In this document: one piece after another, positions 38,701 to 48,779 of the stretch | Layout: each line of letters opens with the position of its first letter | Position numbering within the stretch: position 1 is the first letter of the stretch | Assembly: GCF_011008565.1 (NCBI RefSeq) | Contig: NZ_JAAIWK010000018.1 | Span: forward strand, 20,277 to 84,276 | Length of the DNA: 64,000 bases | Source: Heyndrickxia ginsengihumi | GTDB taxonomy: Bacteria > Bacillota > Bacilli > Bacillales > Bacillaceae_C | Direction of reading: 5' to 3' | Program-made: the position numbers and the translations under genes | Notes under the pieces: generated by a model | Databases searched by the model: none | What the model saw: the letters and a program-made list of their open reading frames with translations, nothing else | What the model was told of the DNA's origin: nothing

Positions 38701-39956
38701 TTAAGTAAATGGATAAATCGCTGCTGGTGTGATTTCAGTTCATCAATCGAATAAAGAGACGGATTTGCATCAAAATCCATTCTAAATCCGATCCCCTCTA
38801 TATCATGCAAATTAATAGTAAAATCATCGACAGGGCCATTTCCTAAATTATATGTAACCCCTCTAGCAGAACCAAAACGAAGATCATTATTAAATGGCAT
38901 AATATTGATGATCGGCCCAAATAATCTTTTATGTTCTCCTAATAATTTAAGATCACGGCGCAGCACCTCATGTCGATAACGATGATGTGCCATGCTTTCT
39001 TTTATTACTTCCCTTACATGTTCAAATAATTGTGATAGTTGCATATCCGCTTGTAATGTTAAACGAAGCGGGATCATATTCATCATCATTGCTGGAATAT
39101 TCATTACATCTATACTTGGGCGATTCAGCACAGGATATCCTAATATAATATCGTTTGTACCAGTCAGTCGATGAATATAGAGGGCAACAGTCGCAACCAT
39201 TAGTTCGTACCAATTTGTATGAAGATCATGGGCGCTTTTTTTCAGTTGTGTAGTGCTCGCAAGTGACCATTGTATCGAATTTCTTAGAAACGAATGTTGA
39301 GCATTTGCAATATGATCTTTCATGCCAACGACAGTTGGACCGTCTTTAAATTTCTCCCTCCAATATTGTTGATCAACACGATACTGTTCAGATTCTTTGT
39401 ATTTCCTATCTAATTCAAGTACTTTACTAATAGGATCAAATGGTTTTCCCCCATATGGCTGCCCATTTATGATATCTGAATAAGCATTGGCGACTCTTTG
39501 AATGATAAGCTTTGCGCCAAAGCCATCAATTGCGATATGATGTATGCGTTGATACCAAATATAGTGATTAGAAGACAGCTTAAGTAGTGCTTCCGTGAAT
39601 ATGGAATCTCTTTCCAAATTAACAGGATGTGAAAACTCTTCTTTCATCCACCTTATCGCTTGTTCACGAGGATCTTGTTCTGTGCTTACATCAATATAAT
39701 GAAATGGCATCTCCTTAAATGGTACAACTATTTGATATGGCCCTTTTTCATCTTCACCGAATCTAGTAAATAATGATTCTGTTTCAAATATGACTTTTTC
39801 TAACGCATGTTCAAATGTGTCAGGATTGATATCACCAAAAATCTCGATATATTCTGCTGTATTATAAATAGGACTACTAGGATCAAGCTGTTGAGCAAAC
39901 CAAATACTAGATTGTGCCTCAGTAAGAGGCAATCTAGTATTTTTCCGATCTATCAT
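32796..39956 (-). CDS. dhbF: DhbF, dimodular nonribosomal peptide synthetase for bacillibactin
   Basis: 2386 residues in the order C-A-PCP-C-A-PCP-TE (approximately 10-430, 460-950, 970-1045, 1060-1490, 1520-2010, 2040-2110, 2130-2386). Condensation motifs are HHIAIDGFG and HHIAADGWS; carrier serines are in [11 protein letters not shown] and [11 protein letters not shown]; the thioesterase serine is in GWSLGGN. Specificity residues taken by eye against GrsA are DILQLGLIW for A1 (glycine) and DFWNIGMVH for A2 (threonine), the textbook DhbF codes. It should couple 2,3-dihydroxybenzoate to Gly and Thr, trimerise and cyclise the product. The start ATG follows GGAGTGAAGATATAG. It is followed by mbtH. 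Confidence 0.97.
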   Translation of the reverse strand: MIDRKNTRLPLTEAQSSIWFAQQLDPSSPIYNTAEYIEIFGDINPDTFEHALEKVIFETESLFTRFGEDEKGPYQIVVPFKEMPFHYIDVSTEQDPREQAIRWMKEEFSHPVNLERDSIFTEALLKLSSNHYIWYQRIHHIAIDGFGAKLIIQRVANAYSDIINGQPYGGKPFDPISKVLELDRKYKESEQYRVDQQYWREKFKDGPTVVGMKDHIANAQHSFLRNSIQWSLASTTQLKKSAHDLHTNWYELMVATVALYIHRLTGTNDIILGYPVLNRPSIDVMNIPAMMMNMIPLRLTLQADMQLSQLFEHVREVIKESMAHHRYRHEVLRRDLKLLGEHKRLFGPIINIMPFNNDLRFGSARGVTYNLGNGPVDDFTINLHDIEGIGFRMDFDANPSLYSIDELKSHQQRFIHLLKKVVSHQKEQRLGSIHILLADEYQQLLEERNQTVQALPHDGFLHVFEKQVLETPNAKAVICGDEQLNYHELNQCANRLAHYLLAQGVKAEDYVAITLNRSIDMLVCLLAVLKTGAAYLPIDPEYPDERVAHMLKNTKPICILTNIEAQRARFIQQFTNHVIVIDDPRTKNLLLNASSFNLHKHVSCMHPAYIIYTSGSTGEPKGVVVTLDSLNNVLFSMRNKMPITANDRMLAVTTVSFDISALELFLPLICGARIVIAEKDVNKDPAAIANLIKEHNVTMMQATPTLWQMLAANQPHSVRGMKVLVGGEALPGQLASTLKNLNCKTTNLYGPTETTIWSMLSNVNDEQKQTPSIGQPIWNTEVYVLDSCLQPVPAGAIGELYISGRGLARGYNNRPALTAERFIANPYGAPGSRMYRTGDLVRWNENGTLDYIGRVDYQIKLRGFRIETSEIEEILMKHNSVEKAVVQIGTDHAGSQRLVAYIVQGQHTVFNEMEIRSYISNYLPSYMIPSIFIVIKEMPLTPNGKLDRNALPKPEFTMKVETRKPRTPQEEMLCKLFSETLQIPEIGIDDNFFEMGGHSILAVQLINLIREVLGKNMTIAKLFEYPTVAQLVAQLEDNQLNKPIIEKQPRPSQIPLSFGQRRLWFLQHLEGRKDAYNIPVVIKLKGDLNIQALQQALIDVITRHESLRTMFPSDETGMSYQCILEPHDFKMKLEVIKTNEKQFLTEINKAIHYCFDLTTEPAFRVNIFEINHNQYVLLLLIHHIAADGWSLTPLTRDLAKAYHDHCHKSSNALSPLPIQYADYTICQQQWLNERKGAKQVSQQLAYWKDALNGLPDQIELPTDFPRPMQSSFEGGIVDLTIDSILHQKLLDLAHKRNVSLFMVLQAAIAALLTKLGAGNDIPIGSPIAGRNHDSLENVIGLFVNTLVLRTDTAGNPSFSELLSRVKYADLSAFEHQDVPFELLVEQLNPTRYRSKNPLFQVMFAFQNIPDPRLELEDVETKLELYHVGSAKFDLTFELQEGRKTDGSPNGIHGFIEYSSDLFRRTTIEKMAERFLQLLKEIVSKPDVPIDKLSIILPEERKMLFTPEHNKHVSKVSEKTIPALFEEQAEKRPNATALIFENERLSYRALNEKANKLAKLLIAMGVGPEKVVALAFSRSIELVVGMLAVLKAGGTYLSLDPNYPEDRLAFMVEDAQPICILTTKHIASTIKTIGNIKHFTVDELEAREDINLLLETSPINSERPEPLLPSHSAYIIYTSGSTGKPKGVVVPHHNVVRLFKSTDHLFHFGADDIWTLFHSYAFDFSVWEIWGPLLHGGSLVIVSHNVSRSPKQFLALLADEHVTVLNQTPSAFYQLMQADKEDSEVSNRLSLRYIIFGGEALELSRLEEWYRRHDDMQPKLVNMYGITETTVHVTYIELNEKMVAESRNSLIGCSLSDLDVYLLDSELQIVPPGVVGELYVSGPGLARGYLGRPDLTSERFIANPYGQPGSRMYRTGDLAKWHANGLLEYVGRADQQVKIRGFRIEIGEIEAVLAKHPAIEQVGVVVREDYPNNKCLVAYIVYKKGMKGTTEHLRNYVANVLPGYMVPSFFMSIESLPLTPNGKLDRKALPAPEIEMERLDRGPRTPQEEIMCNLFKEILQLNKVSVSESFFELGGHSLLAVQLMSRIRDVFGTELSIGDLFEAPTIASLVEKLEVGSSQNSLAMLLPLRTSGNNLPLFCVHPAGGLSWCYAGLMTSLEKDFPIYGLQARGIERNEPLPKTLDEMALEYICQIKSVQPKGPYHLLGWSLGGNVVHAMATELQKQGDEVSLVVMLDSYPSQFLPIAQVPKEEEVLIALLALGGFEPEDICEKNLTQSNTIEILLRHGSALASLDEETIINLKETYKNSVRILSEYKPKQFEGDILFFRSTVIPEWFDPISPDEWRPFVSGNIFQYDIHCRHKDLCQPGPLFEIGQILMRLMKEKNQMIL

Positions 39957-40088
39957 CTATATCTTCACTCCTTATTTGTTGTTCTATACTAAAAAACTCT
40001 GTAGATATGACATATTGCTGTCAGGCATCACATTTAGGAATGCCCGACACATTAATCTTTACAATCTGTCCCACAAATACTTTTATCT

Positions 40089-40997
40089 TTAATTGCTAAT
40101 CTTATCTAGCATGCGTGTTGATAAGAGATGCCACCATCCAGAAACCGTTGGGTTCTCAATTAGTTCCATAAAAGTGATTTCAGCTCCCCCGGTTCTCCAC
40201 TGTTCAACTAAACTCATTATTCGAATTGAATCTAACCCTCTATTCATTAAATTTTCGTGATCAGAAATGTTCGTAGAAGATTCCTGCATTAGTTCAACAA
40301 TTTGCTCACGAACATCTTGTAAACTTGTTGGTAAATATCCTTGACTTAAAACTTGATCCATCTTGTTCATCATGGAAACAATATTTTGAGTTGAAATCGT
40401 ATAGGCACAACGTTTTGCTGCATAGTTGACAGCCATTTTATGTTCTTCTAAGGAAAAATCAGCCACTGCATCAGTAACAAAAAATGGTTGAATATCTTTC
40501 ATAAATGCATCACTTGCCGTAAGCAAACATCCAATATGCGCATAAATCCCGCAAATAATTAACTGATCCCTTCCGGATTCTTGTAAGATATTAAGCAGAT
40601 TCGTCTTTTTAAAAGCACTATACCGCCATTTCGTAATGACGATGTCACTTTCATCAGGAGCTATTTCATCAAGAATTGCTGTTTGAGCCAATTGATTCTC
40701 AACTCCATCCCCCCAAAAATCTTGAAGTAATCCCCGTTGATCTGCACGTTGTCCACCAGGCTGTCTAGAATAAATGATTGGAATGCCTAATTTGCGACAT
40801 TCATTTTTTAAATGGTTGATATTTACTATAAGCTCGGATCGCGGAGATTGCTTTTCTGTAAAAGCATTTACGAAGTAATATTGCATATCGTGAATAAGTA
40901 ATGCTGCACGCTTTGGATCAGGTATCCATTCAACCTTATTTTTTGGTAACTCTGACTGTATTGGCATTTTATAACTGGTGATAGCTGGAATAGCCAT
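40089..40997 (-). CDS. dhbB: DhbB, isochorismatase with aryl carrier domain
   Basis: A 302-residue bifunctional protein. Residues 1-205 are the isochorismatase domain that turns isochorismate into 2,3-dihydro-2,3-dihydroxybenzoate (LIHDMQYYFVNAF, KWRYSAFKKTNLL, GIYAHIGCLLTASDAF). Residues about 220-300 are the aryl carrier domain, with the phosphopantetheine serine in NRGLDSIRIMSL. The start is ATG 40997 (MAIPAITSYKMP), identical in pattern to B. subtilis DhbB, with AAGGGTG 7 nt upstream. The upstream in-frame start would cover the ribosome site. Confidence 0.96.
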   Translation of the reverse strand: MAIPAITSYKMPIQSELPKNKVEWIPDPKRAALLIHDMQYYFVNAFTEKQSPRSELIVNINHLKNECRKLGIPIIYSRQPGGQRADQRGLLQDFWGDGVENQLAQTAILDEIAPDESDIVITKWRYSAFKKTNLLNILQESGRDQLIICGIYAHIGCLLTASDAFMKDIQPFFVTDAVADFSLEEHKMAVNYAAKRCAYTISTQNIVSMMNKMDQVLSQGYLPTSLQDVREQIVELMQESSTNISDHENLMNRGLDSIRIMSLVEQWRTGGAEITFMELIENPTVSGWWHLLSTRMLDKISN

Positions 40998-41026
40998 CAA
41001 AACACACCCTTTCAACATAAAAATAA

Positions 41027-42643
41027 TTATGAATTTTCAACATATAACTGATTAGTTATTATCTCTCTTAAAGCTCTCTTATTAATTTTTCCAACAGGGG
41101 TTTTCGGAAAATCATTGACGAATTCGATTCGATCTGGAATTTTATAGGTTGCCAGACCGCGCTCTTTTAGAAAATCTCTTATAGCAGTTATTTCTATCGA
41201 TCTTTTTCGGCTTATCATACATGCACATATTGCTTCACCTAGAAATTTATCGGGAATAGAGATTACTGCTACATCCAGCACTGAAGGATGGGCAAATAAA
41301 TGGTTCTCAATTTCCTCTGCTGAAATTTTCTCACCACCGCGATTAATTTGATCTTTCGCGCGGCCCTCGACAATTAAATATCCTGAATCATTCATTTTCG
41401 CTAGATCACCCGTACGATAAAAACCATCATCCGTAAATGCTCTAGCATTATGATGGTCCGCCTTATAATATCCTCGGATTGTATAAGGTCCTCTTGTTAA
41501 CAATTCTCCAACTCGTCCATGCTTCAGTTCATTATCTTCCTCATCTACAATCAAAATTTCATCATACTCAGACATTGGTTTACCTTGTGTATTAACAATA
41601 ATTTCTTCAGGGTCATCTAACCTCGTATAATTTACTAACCCTTCAGCCATGCCAAATACTTGCTGTAGTTTGCAGCCAAAAATAGGCTTAACTCGACGGG
41701 CTGCTTCCGAACTAAATTTAGATCCACCAACTTGTAAAACTTGCAAGCTTGATAAATCGAACGAACGAGTGGAAACCGCATCTAACCATATATGTGCCAG
41801 CGGCGGAACGACAGCTGTAATCGTTACCCGTTCCTTTTCTATTAAGGGAAATGCTTCATCTGGACTTGGGCTAGCTGAAAGAACGATTTTTCCACCTGCA
41901 TATAGTGTTCCTAATACACCAGGTGAGCTTAGCGGATAATTATGGGCAATTGGAAGAACAGCTAAATAAACACTATCCGAATTCAGTCGACATATTTCCA
42001 CACTTTTTCTTAAACTATAAATGTAGTCATCGTGCATGCGCGGAATTAATTTTGATATTCCCGTACTTCCACCCGAAAGCTGAAGAAATGCAATATCATC
42101 AGACTGAATTTTTGGATAAACCATGGGGTCCATATATAAATTGCTCAATTCTAGAAATTCTTCTGAGTCCCCGACAACAATAATATGCTTTAAATTTAAA
42201 ATAGATTGTTGAACCTTCCTTGCTAATACTCTATAATCAAATCCCATGTATTCATCGGGAATAATATAGGCTTTTGCATTACAGAATTCACTAAAATAAT
42301 GAATTTCATTATACCTGTGTGATGGTAAAGCAAAAACTGGAATTGCCCCTATACGAAATAAAGCAAAAATAGATTCGAAAAATTCTATTTTATTTGGTAA
42401 TTGTACAATTACGCGATCATTTTTGCCGATTCCTAAGCGACAAAAACCTGCCGCAAGTTGGTCAACCTTCCTGTCAAGTTCTTGATAACTAATATGCTGA
42501 TTTTGACATGTAATTGCAATTCTATTTCCGAATGTTTTCCCCCTTTCTCTCAACATTTCACCAAAGGTCTCACCTTGCCAACAACCTTCTTTTCTATAAA
42601 ACTTAGCAAAATCTTCAGGCCACGGTGTGCATCCATCTAGCAT
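41027..42643 (-). CDS. dhbE: DhbE, 2,3-dihydroxybenzoate-AMP ligase
   Basis: A 538-residue stand-alone adenylation enzyme that activates 2,3-dihydroxybenzoate and loads it on the DhbB carrier domain. The start [18 protein letters not shown] matches DhbE proteins. The phosphate-binding loop [16 protein letters not shown] and the core [32 protein letters not shown] are clear. The residue at the amino-group-binding place is Asn ([10 protein letters not shown]) instead of Asp, as expected for an aryl acid. GGAGGAATGAACA precedes the ATG; 17 bp separate it from dhbC. Confidence 0.97.
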   Translation of the reverse strand: MLDGCTPWPEDFAKFYRKEGCWQGETFGEMLRERGKTFGNRIAITCQNQHISYQELDRKVDQLAAGFCRLGIGKNDRVIVQLPNKIEFFESIFALFRIGAIPVFALPSHRYNEIHYFSEFCNAKAYIIPDEYMGFDYRVLARKVQQSILNLKHIIVVGDSEEFLELSNLYMDPMVYPKIQSDDIAFLQLSGGSTGISKLIPRMHDDYIYSLRKSVEICRLNSDSVYLAVLPIAHNYPLSSPGVLGTLYAGGKIVLSASPSPDEAFPLIEKERVTITAVVPPLAHIWLDAVSTRSFDLSSLQVLQVGGSKFSSEAARRVKPIFGCKLQQVFGMAEGLVNYTRLDDPEEIIVNTQGKPMSEYDEILIVDEEDNELKHGRVGELLTRGPYTIRGYYKADHHNARAFTDDGFYRTGDLAKMNDSGYLIVEGRAKDQINRGGEKISAEEIENHLFAHPSVLDVAVISIPDKFLGEAICACMISRKRSIEITAIRDFLKERGLATYKIPDRIEFVNDFPKTPVGKINKRALREIITNQLYVENS

Positions 42644-42660
42644 TGTTCATTCCTCCAAGA

Positions 42661-43860
42661 TTAATATTCACTAGATATTCCCATTGATAACAGCATTGTA
42701 CGGAGTTTTGCAGAAGTTTCGGCCAATTCGCTATCTGCTTTTGATCCTGCAACGATGCCTGCTCCTGCATAAAGTTTCAATAAGTCGTCTTCTACTTCAG
42801 CACAACGAATTGTTACAATCCATTCACCATTTCCGTCTGCATCACTCCATCCGACCATTCCACTATAATAGTCGCGATTAAATGCTTCTATTTCTTGGAT
42901 CGCTTCTTTTGCAAGATTAGTAGGAGCCCCACATACTGCCGGTGTTGGGTGAAGAGCTAATCCAAGTTCTAATGCAGTAGTTGAAGGATTAGCCAATTGT
43001 CCACGAATCTCCGTTGATAAATGCCACATTGTTTCAGTCTGGATTAGCGATGGTTCTGTCGGAACTTCTAGATTTGTACAAAATGGTTTTAAAGTTTGAG
43101 CAACTGCATCAACAACAAACTTATGCTCATAACGATCTTTACTAGAATGCAGTAATTGTTCTGCACGGCGCTGGTCCTCTTTAGGATCTTTACTACGAGG
43201 TGCAGATCCTGCTAATGGATTAGAACATACATATGACCCTGATTTTGAAACAAGCAATTCTGGACTTGCTCCTAGTAAGGTTCTTTTCCGCTCCCGTAAC
43301 CCAGATTGCGGCAAATTGACTGCAAAAGTATAACCATTTGAATTTTGTGCTACTAAAGATTGAATGAGTTTATGAATAGCTATTTTTTTGTCAGCCTTGA
43401 CATGAAGTGACCTCGCCAATACAATTTTACTTAATTCATGATTTGTAATTTTCTTTAATGCTTTTGCAACGTATTCCCCGTACTCTTTACGTTCCGGGAC
43501 AGGAGTCATTTCGTACTTTATTTTGGATAAATCTTCTTTCCGTATCTCCTCAACGAATGAAAGTGGCCCTAACTTTTCTACTTCTTTTGGCACAAATAAT
43601 TGCAAAGATTTCGTATAATCAAAAGGAATTGCGCCAACGACGATTGGATCATTCATTCCTTGTAGTTTAGCATTACTTAACATTTTCCTGATCTGTTCTA
43701 ACATCTGTCCTGTTCCATTGTTTAGGTCATCATCAGGATATTTAGTAACTATTCCTTTAGTCAATAATGTTCTTTGTGGAGTCGATAAGAAAAATGAAGA
43801 ATCAATTTCATATTCATGAATGATCTCTTTGGCCGTCTTATTCCTTGTAGTGTTACTCAT
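42661..43860 (-). CDS. dhbC: DhbC, isochorismate synthase
   Basis: A 399-residue chorismate-utilising enzyme that converts chorismate to isochorismate, the first committed step. C-terminal signatures include KIVLARSL, GASPELLVSKSGSYVCSNPLAGSAPR, TEIRGQL, HPTPAVCGAPTNLA and FNRDYYSGMVGW. The length equals that of its B. subtilis relative within one residue as I recall. It is second in the operon, 19 bp after dhbA. GGAGGGAATACGTT precedes the ATG. Confidence 0.97.
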   Translation of the reverse strand: MSNTTRNKTAKEIIHEYEIDSSFFLSTPQRTLLTKGIVTKYPDDDLNNGTGQMLEQIRKMLSNAKLQGMNDPIVVGAIPFDYTKSLQLFVPKEVEKLGPLSFVEEIRKEDLSKIKYEMTPVPERKEYGEYVAKALKKITNHELSKIVLARSLHVKADKKIAIHKLIQSLVAQNSNGYTFAVNLPQSGLRERKRTLLGASPELLVSKSGSYVCSNPLAGSAPRSKDPKEDQRRAEQLLHSSKDRYEHKFVVDAVAQTLKPFCTNLEVPTEPSLIQTETMWHLSTEIRGQLANPSTTALELGLALHPTPAVCGAPTNLAKEAIQEIEAFNRDYYSGMVGWSDADGNGEWIVTIRCAEVEDDLLKLYAGAGIVAGSKADSELAETSAKLRTMLLSMGISSEY

Positions 43861-43879
43861 AACGTATTCCCTCCTTTAG

Positions 43880-44665
43880 TTAGGCGCCCAATGTTGCACC
43901 GCCATCCACTCGTATATCATGCATCGTAATATGACTTGAATCGTCTGAAATTAAAAACAATACAGCTTTTGCAACGTCTACTGGTTGTGCTATTTTTTTT
44001 AAAGGGATACCGACACGAAATTGTTCAAGAGAGCCATTTATTACAGTCCTTTCGCCGTGCTCATTCTCCCATATCGATGTCTGCATCTCTGTTTCTGTTG
44101 ATCCTGGTGATACTACATTACAGCGAATATTATAGCTTGCAAGCTCCAAACCGAGGCATTTCATAAACATAGTAGTTGCAGCCTTTGATGCCGCATAAGC
44201 CGACATAAACATGCGTGGAACTGATGCTGCATTTGAGCTAATTGTGACAATAGCGCCTTGTTGGCGGGACTTCATTTTCTTACTCACCGCACGGCACATA
44301 TTAAAAACTCCAGTAGTATTGACTTGAAAAGTTTCTTTCCAATCCTCATCGTTAAAATTCTCAATGGACCCCATTCTTAAAATTCCCGCAACGTTGACTA
44401 AAATATCAATGGATCCTAGCTGTTCTTCTATAATTGCTACAGTTTGTTCAACTTCTGCACTCTTACTTACATCAGTGTGAAAACCCTGGATTCGATCTTT
44501 CTTTATATTTAGTTGCGATACAAGGTGATTGAGTTTTTCTTTATTAATATCAATTGCTGCAACATGCGCCCCTTGTTCGAGTAAGACTCTCATAACAGCT
44601 GCACCAATTCCTTGCGCAGCACCTGTTACAATAGCCACTTTTCCTTCTAACTGAAGCATGTTCAT
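43880..44665 (-). CDS. dhbA: DhbA, 2,3-dihydro-2,3-dihydroxybenzoate dehydrogenase
   Basis: A 261-residue SDR enzyme that oxidises the DhbB product to 2,3-dihydroxybenzoate with NAD. The cofactor motif is TGAAQGIG, the catalytic region ISSNAASVPRMFMSAYAASKAA (Ser, Tyr, Lys), and the C-terminus ITMHDIRVDGGATLGA is typical of EntA/DhbA. It is the first gene of the operon, 24 bp downstream of a large Fur palindrome. Two ATGs, two codons apart, are possible; AAAGGATGG favours either. Confidence 0.96.
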   Translation of the reverse strand: MNMLQLEGKVAIVTGAAQGIGAAVMRVLLEQGAHVAAIDINKEKLNHLVSQLNIKKDRIQGFHTDVSKSAEVEQTVAIIEEQLGSIDILVNVAGILRMGSIENFNDEDWKETFQVNTTGVFNMCRAVSKKMKSRQQGAIVTISSNAASVPRMFMSAYAASKAATTMFMKCLGLELASYNIRCNVVSPGSTETEMQTSIWENEHGERTVINGSLEQFRVGIPLKKIAQPVDVAKAVLFLISDDSSHITMHDIRVDGGATLGA

Positions 44666-44688
44666 CCATCCTTTCTTAGTATTTTAAA

Positions 44689-44760
44689 ACACAATTGATA
44701 ATGATTATCATTATCAATTGTGTTTGTTATCACTATACAAAACTTCCTTATTTGTGTAAA
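44689..44760 (-). promoter_or_regulatory. dhb operon promoter with Fur box (35-bp palindrome)
   Basis: On the minus strand -35 TTTACA (44755-44760), 17 bp, and -10 TATAGT (44732-44737) are followed by a 35-bp palindrome (44689-44723), perfect apart from the central base. Its core GATAATGATTATCATTATC (44697-44715) matches the 19-bp Fur box. Iron-loaded Fur bound here would cover the transcription start. This is the strongest regulatory site in the window. Confidence 0.95.
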
Positions 44761-44801
44761 TATTCCAATAGTACTAATCATAGAACATTGAAACAATATA
44801 T

Positions 44802-45662
44802 TTATGGGTGCAGGCTAAAGCGCAATGCTTTGTTAATTAATGGTAGCAATACGGAGACGTGACCTTCTTGCGTAAACTCTGTAAATTCTACATGTAAGCC
44901 AAAAATCTCATATATTGATAGTCTTTTTGACATATTTTGCGCTTTATCTTTGATTTGATTTTTATGATATTTTTCAAGTTCCCCTAAACCAATGAAAAGC
45001 TTCAGTTGTTTATGGTCTTTTTTTAGATTTTCAATAAACTGTTGCTCCTCTTTAAGAATCATGCTTTCATTCCAATGAATAGACGGACTCCCCGCAATAT
45101 ATGATTGAAATAAATGCGGCTTTGTAAAAAGTGTATGCAATACAAGTAGGCCACCTAAAGAATGACCGAAAATCGTTTGTCTATTAGCATCGATATGGAA
45201 ACGCTCGTTCATTTGCGGGATTAGTTCATGCTCAATAAATGCTAAAAACTGTTCTGCACCGCCTTGCTCAGGCCATGGTGAGCCATCTGGTCTCCTCACG
45301 CCTTCTGATTCTGCCTTTTTCCCTATTGTGTAATCTTTAAAGCGAGTTAGTGAAAATGGTTCAATAATTGGATAACCAATCGCGACGACAATTGCTGGAA
45401 TAACTCCAGTTTTTTCGGGTCTCCGGGATTGGATACGTACTGCCTCTACAACAGAGCCGAAAATGGCATTTCCGTCTAACAAATAAATAACTGGAAAGCC
45501 TTTCTCGCTTGGAGGCGCCTCACTTGGCTGATATACAAAAATGTGGTATGTTTCATCGTTATATTTAGATGTAATCTCGTATTGATTTGTCCCAAATATT
45601 GAAAACCCACTATTATTCTCATTTTTTTCAATCATTGTTAATAGATTTTGATTATTTTTCAT
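44802..45662 (-). CDS. besA: BesA-like ferri-bacillibactin esterase
   Basis: A 286-residue alpha/beta hydrolase of the esterase D/IroE-Fes type. The nucleophile elbow is GHSLGGLLVL; oxyanion-side and capping elements include PVIYLLDGNAIFGSVVEAV and SPSIHW; the last His is in QEGHVSVLLPL. In B. subtilis BesA hydrolyses the trilactone ring of ferri-bacillibactin after import so that iron can be released. No signal peptide is visible, so it acts in the cytosol. It lies 31 bp downstream of feuC, as ybbA follows feuABC in B. subtilis, and is probably in the feu transcript. Confidence 0.92.
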   Translation of the reverse strand: MKNNQNLLTMIEKNENNSGFSIFGTNQYEITSKYNDETYHIFVYQPSEAPPSEKGFPVIYLLDGNAIFGSVVEAVRIQSRRPEKTGVIPAIVVAIGYPIIEPFSLTRFKDYTIGKKAESEGVRRPDGSPWPEQGGAEQFLAFIEHELIPQMNERFHIDANRQTIFGHSLGGLLVLHTLFTKPHLFQSYIAGSPSIHWNESMILKEEQQFIENLKKDHKQLKLFIGLGELEKYHKNQIKDKAQNMSKRLSIYEIFGLHVEFTEFTQEGHVSVLLPLINKALRFSLHP

Positions 45663-45692
45663 ATGTTTAAACCTTCTTTACTTATTGTTTTT

Positions 45693-46709
45693 TCATTTTT
45701 TTATTAATATATAGATAAAATAAGGTACACCAACGATAGAAATAATCATTCCAACAGGCAACTCAGCTGGAGCCACAATCGTTTTAGCAATAAGATCTGA
45801 TCCAATGACAAGAGCCATCCCTATCATGCCACTTAAAGGGAGAATTCTTTTATATTTGTTCCCTATAATGATTTTTGCAATATGCGGTGATATAAGGCCG
45901 ATAAAGCCAATACTTCCGGCCACCGAAACACAAGCACTGACAAGGCCGACACTGCTAAAAAGTAAAACGGCTTTTTCCTTTTCAGTCGCAACTCCTAAAC
46001 TTATTAAAGAATCCTGACTTAAGCGAAACAAATCTAGTTTGTTAGATTTAATTATTAAAATTGGTAAACATATCAGAAACCACGGAATCATCGAAATAAC
46101 ATATGACCAATTGGCACTATATATACTTCCAGCTAGCCACACTGTTGCCATTTCAAAATCAGATGCTTTCATTTTTAATGAGATGTACATTGAACATGCA
46201 CCTAATCCTGTGCCGATCGCTATTCCTGTTAGTAAAAGCTTCTGGGTATCGAGGTTTCCTCTTTCCCATACAAGGAAAAAGATGATAAAAGCTGAACATA
46301 GCCCTCCTATTAAGCCAAAAAAGGGCATAAGCATAATCATTTTCCAATTAAAATTTGTAACTTGTCCTTGTACAAAGAACATAAAAATGACTATCGCCAT
46401 CCCTGCACCATTATTAATCCCTAGCACACCTGTATCTGCTAAAGGATTTCGAGAAATGCCTTGAAGGACGCCCCCAGCAATTGCCAAGCCGAGTCCAATT
46501 AATCCAGCAAGAACGATTCTTGGCAATCTTAAATGAAATATAATTAAATCTAGGTCTTTACTTGGATGAATACGGAAAAAGGTATCTATAACTTGAGTGA
46601 AAGTCATCTTATAGACTCCAGATGTCAAACTTATGTATGCGAGCAAAACCACAAGAATAAAGGTGAGGCACATTGCCGCGAAATACCGATTTGACAGTTG
46701 CTTATTCAT
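45693..46709 (-). CDS. feuC: FeuC, iron-siderophore ABC transporter permease
   Basis: A 338-residue FecCD-type permease with about nine helices, paired with FeuB to form the membrane channel. Motifs include LAGLIGLGLAIAGGVLQGISRNPLADTGVLGINNGAG and the ATPase-coupling GLISPHIAKIIIG. The start overlaps the feuB stop by 8 bp. No ATPase gene is present in the locus; in B. subtilis the shared ATPase YusV, encoded elsewhere, serves the Feu system. GGAGCGAAAGGCC precedes the ATG. Confidence 0.94.
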   Translation of the reverse strand: MNKQLSNRYFAAMCLTFILVVLLAYISLTSGVYKMTFTQVIDTFFRIHPSKDLDLIIFHLRLPRIVLAGLIGLGLAIAGGVLQGISRNPLADTGVLGINNGAGMAIVIFMFFVQGQVTNFNWKMIMLMPFFGLIGGLCSAFIIFFLVWERGNLDTQKLLLTGIAIGTGLGACSMYISLKMKASDFEMATVWLAGSIYSANWSYVISMIPWFLICLPILIIKSNKLDLFRLSQDSLISLGVATEKEKAVLLFSSVGLVSACVSVAGSIGFIGLISPHIAKIIIGNKYKRILPLSGMIGMALVIGSDLIAKTIVAPAELPVGMIISIVGVPYFIYILIKK

Positions 46710-47709
46710 GGCCTTTCGCTCCTTTCTTCTTGATTAAGTAAAGGAAGAAGGGAACGCCAATTATTGACGTCACTACCCCAATGGGTGTTTCAAATGGATA
46801 ATTAATATAGAAGCTAATGACATCACAAATCGTTAAAAAAATTCCCCCGATTATTCCTGAACAAGGGATTACCCATTTATAATTGTTCCCAACAAAAAAA
46901 CGCGTAATATGAGGAACAATCAATCCAATAAAACCAATTTTTCCAACTAATGAAACGGAAATTCCTGTCATTAACATAACGGAAAAGAGAGCTAATACTT
47001 TCACAAGAAACGGCCGCTGTCCTAAACCAATAGAAGTTTCTTTACCTAAAGATAAAATAGAAATAGAGTTTGATAATATTAAAGAGAGCATGATTCCAAC
47101 TGCTACAAATGGCAATGAGCATAGCAATACATCATTATTTACTTGATTTAATCTAGCATTGTACCAAAAACTCATTGACTGTGACACTTGAAAATAGGAA
47201 GCAATAATTGCTGATAAACTGCTAAAAAAATTTCCAATAATCGTCCCAATGATTGCAAGTTTTACTGGGGATAAACCATTTTCCACTAATGAGGCAATAC
47301 CAAATACGATTGCCGCTCCTAATGCTGCCCCAGCGAAAGACAATACCAGCATCTTTAATGATGTCATGCTGGGGAGAAATACAAATGCTAATGTTATGAC
47401 AAAACCTGCTCCATCTGCTACTCCTAAAATAGAAGGGGATGCCAAGTAATTTCTTGTCATCCCTTGCATAATCGCTCCTGACATAGCAAGAAGCGCTCCT
47501 ACTAAAAGTGAACTTAGTGCTCTTGGCAATCTTGATGTCCATATAATGTGGTCGGTTATATTATTCGAATCATAGTCCGTTATTGCACTTATAATTTGCC
47601 CTGTTTGAATATTTGTTGAACCACTACGGACAGATAAAAATATTGCTAACAATATTGCTATTGGTGAACAAATTAAAATAATATAATGAAATGATTTCTT
47701 AGATTGCAT
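46702..47709 (-). CDS. feuB: FeuB, iron-siderophore ABC transporter permease
   Basis: A 335-residue FecCD-type permease, the partner of FeuC. Recognisable parts are SRLPRALSSLLVGALLAMSGAIMQGMTRNYLASPSILGVADGAG and IGLIVPHITRFFVG. About nine helices are expected. It lies 14 bp after feuA and overlaps feuC. AAGGTGCTGAGTAACG precedes the ATG. Confidence 0.94.
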   Translation of the reverse strand: MQSKKSFHYIILICSPIAILLAIFLSVRSGSTNIQTGQIISAITDYDSNNITDHIIWTSRLPRALSSLLVGALLAMSGAIMQGMTRNYLASPSILGVADGAGFVITLAFVFLPSMTSLKMLVLSFAGAALGAAIVFGIASLVENGLSPVKLAIIGTIIGNFFSSLSAIIASYFQVSQSMSFWYNARLNQVNNDVLLCSLPFVAVGIMLSLILSNSISILSLGKETSIGLGQRPFLVKVLALFSVMLMTGISVSLVGKIGFIGLIVPHITRFFVGNNYKWVIPCSGIIGGIFLTICDVISFYINYPFETPIGVVTSIIGVPFFLYLIKKKGAKGHE

Positions 47710-47723
47710 CGTTACTCAGCACC

Positions 47724-48692
47724 TTATTGAGCCAAAGTTTGTTTTAAAACTTTGATAAAATCTGTTTTACTTAATGCTGTACCGCCCGCTTCTAAAGGAT
47801 CAACAGAGTTAATATACACTTTTCCAGATTTAACGGCTTTCATACTTTTCCATAGTGAATTTTTTTGAAAATCTTTTAATGCTTCCGGTTTTGCACTGTT
47901 TTCCGCCTTGTCAAATTGAACAAAAAGATAATCTGGATTCATTTGTGCTAATTTTTCTAATGAAATCATTTCTTGACTTGTTGCAGCTTGTACCTCTGCA
48001 GGAACTTCTAAACCTAAGTCACTGTATAATACAGGATTAAAATAAATATCTTTTGAATAAATAAAGATATTTCCTCCTCTTATTCTAATAATGAGCACTG
48101 TTTTACCATCTAATTTCCCTTCTAACTGTTTTTTAACTGCCGCTACTTCTGTATCGTACTGCTTGATAATACTTTTAGCTTTTTTTGTTTTGCCGGTAAG
48201 CTTTGCGAGTACGAGCAAATTCGCTTTCCAATTAGTCGATATATGAGAAATTGGTATCATTGGAGCAACTGAATTTAAGCTTTTTACAACATTAGGCTGA
48301 AATTTAGAAGTTCCTAAAATGACATCTGGTTTTATTTTTAATAATGTTTCAGTGCTCGGCTGCATTTTGTCACCGATTGGAATTGCTTTCGACATTGAGT
48401 CACCTAAATATTGAGGATATTCCCCTGCTGTTGCAATTGCACCATCAGGTTTTACGCCTAAAACTGCAGCATCCTCCATCGCCTCTTGACTAGCTGTTAC
48501 AATTTTATCCACTTTAGCTGGCACTTTGTATTTTTTCCCTAGATATGTGATCGTTTGATACGTTTGTTTGTTTTCTGAAGATTTATGATCTTCTGTTGAT
48601 ACTTGCTTTGAAGTTTGTTGCTCTGCACAAGCGGTTAATGCGGTTATGACTAACAAGCTTGAGAAGAAAAGCGCTAAAAATTTTTTATTCAT
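47724..48692 (-). CDS. feuA: FeuA, iron-siderophore binding lipoprotein
   Basis: A 322-residue lipid-anchored binding protein for ferri-bacillibactin. MNKKFLALFFSSLLVITALTAC is a lipoprotein signal with the lipobox LTAC (Cys22); a Ser/Lys-rich linker and a class III periplasmic binding fold follow (KVDKIVTASQEAMEDAAVLGVKPDGA, IKPDVILGTSKF). The start is ATG 48692, after GGGAGAGGG; the open frame reaches upstream but that part covers the ribosome site and Fur box. It is preceded by a Fur box immediately downstream of a TATAAT -10. Confidence 0.95.
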   Translation of the reverse strand: MNKKFLALFFSSLLVITALTACAEQQTSKQVSTEDHKSSENKQTYQTITYLGKKYKVPAKVDKIVTASQEAMEDAAVLGVKPDGAIATAGEYPQYLGDSMSKAIPIGDKMQPSTETLLKIKPDVILGTSKFQPNVVKSLNSVAPMIPISHISTNWKANLLVLAKLTGKTKKAKSIIKQYDTEVAAVKKQLEGKLDGKTVLIIRIRGGNIFIYSKDIYFNPVLYSDLGLEVPAEVQAATSQEMISLEKLAQMNPDYLFVQFDKAENSAKPEALKDFQKNSLWKSMKAVKSGKVYINSVDPLEAGGTALSKTDFIKVLKQTLAQ

Positions 48693-48734
48693 GTAGAAAC
48701 CCTCTCCCTTTGTATGTATTCTATTTTTTATAAA

Positions 48735-48766
48735 TGATATGATAATCATTCTCAATTGAAATTATA
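48735..48766 (-). promoter_or_regulatory. feuA promoter -10 and Fur box
   Basis: A TATAAT -10 (48761-48766, minus strand) is followed directly by a Fur-box core TGATAATCATT (48740-48750); on the minus strand GAGAATGATTATCATATCA reads as a good 19-bp Fur box. The -35 would lie within the end of btr and is weak. Confidence 0.85.
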
Positions 48767-48779
48767 GCGATCTTACCTT

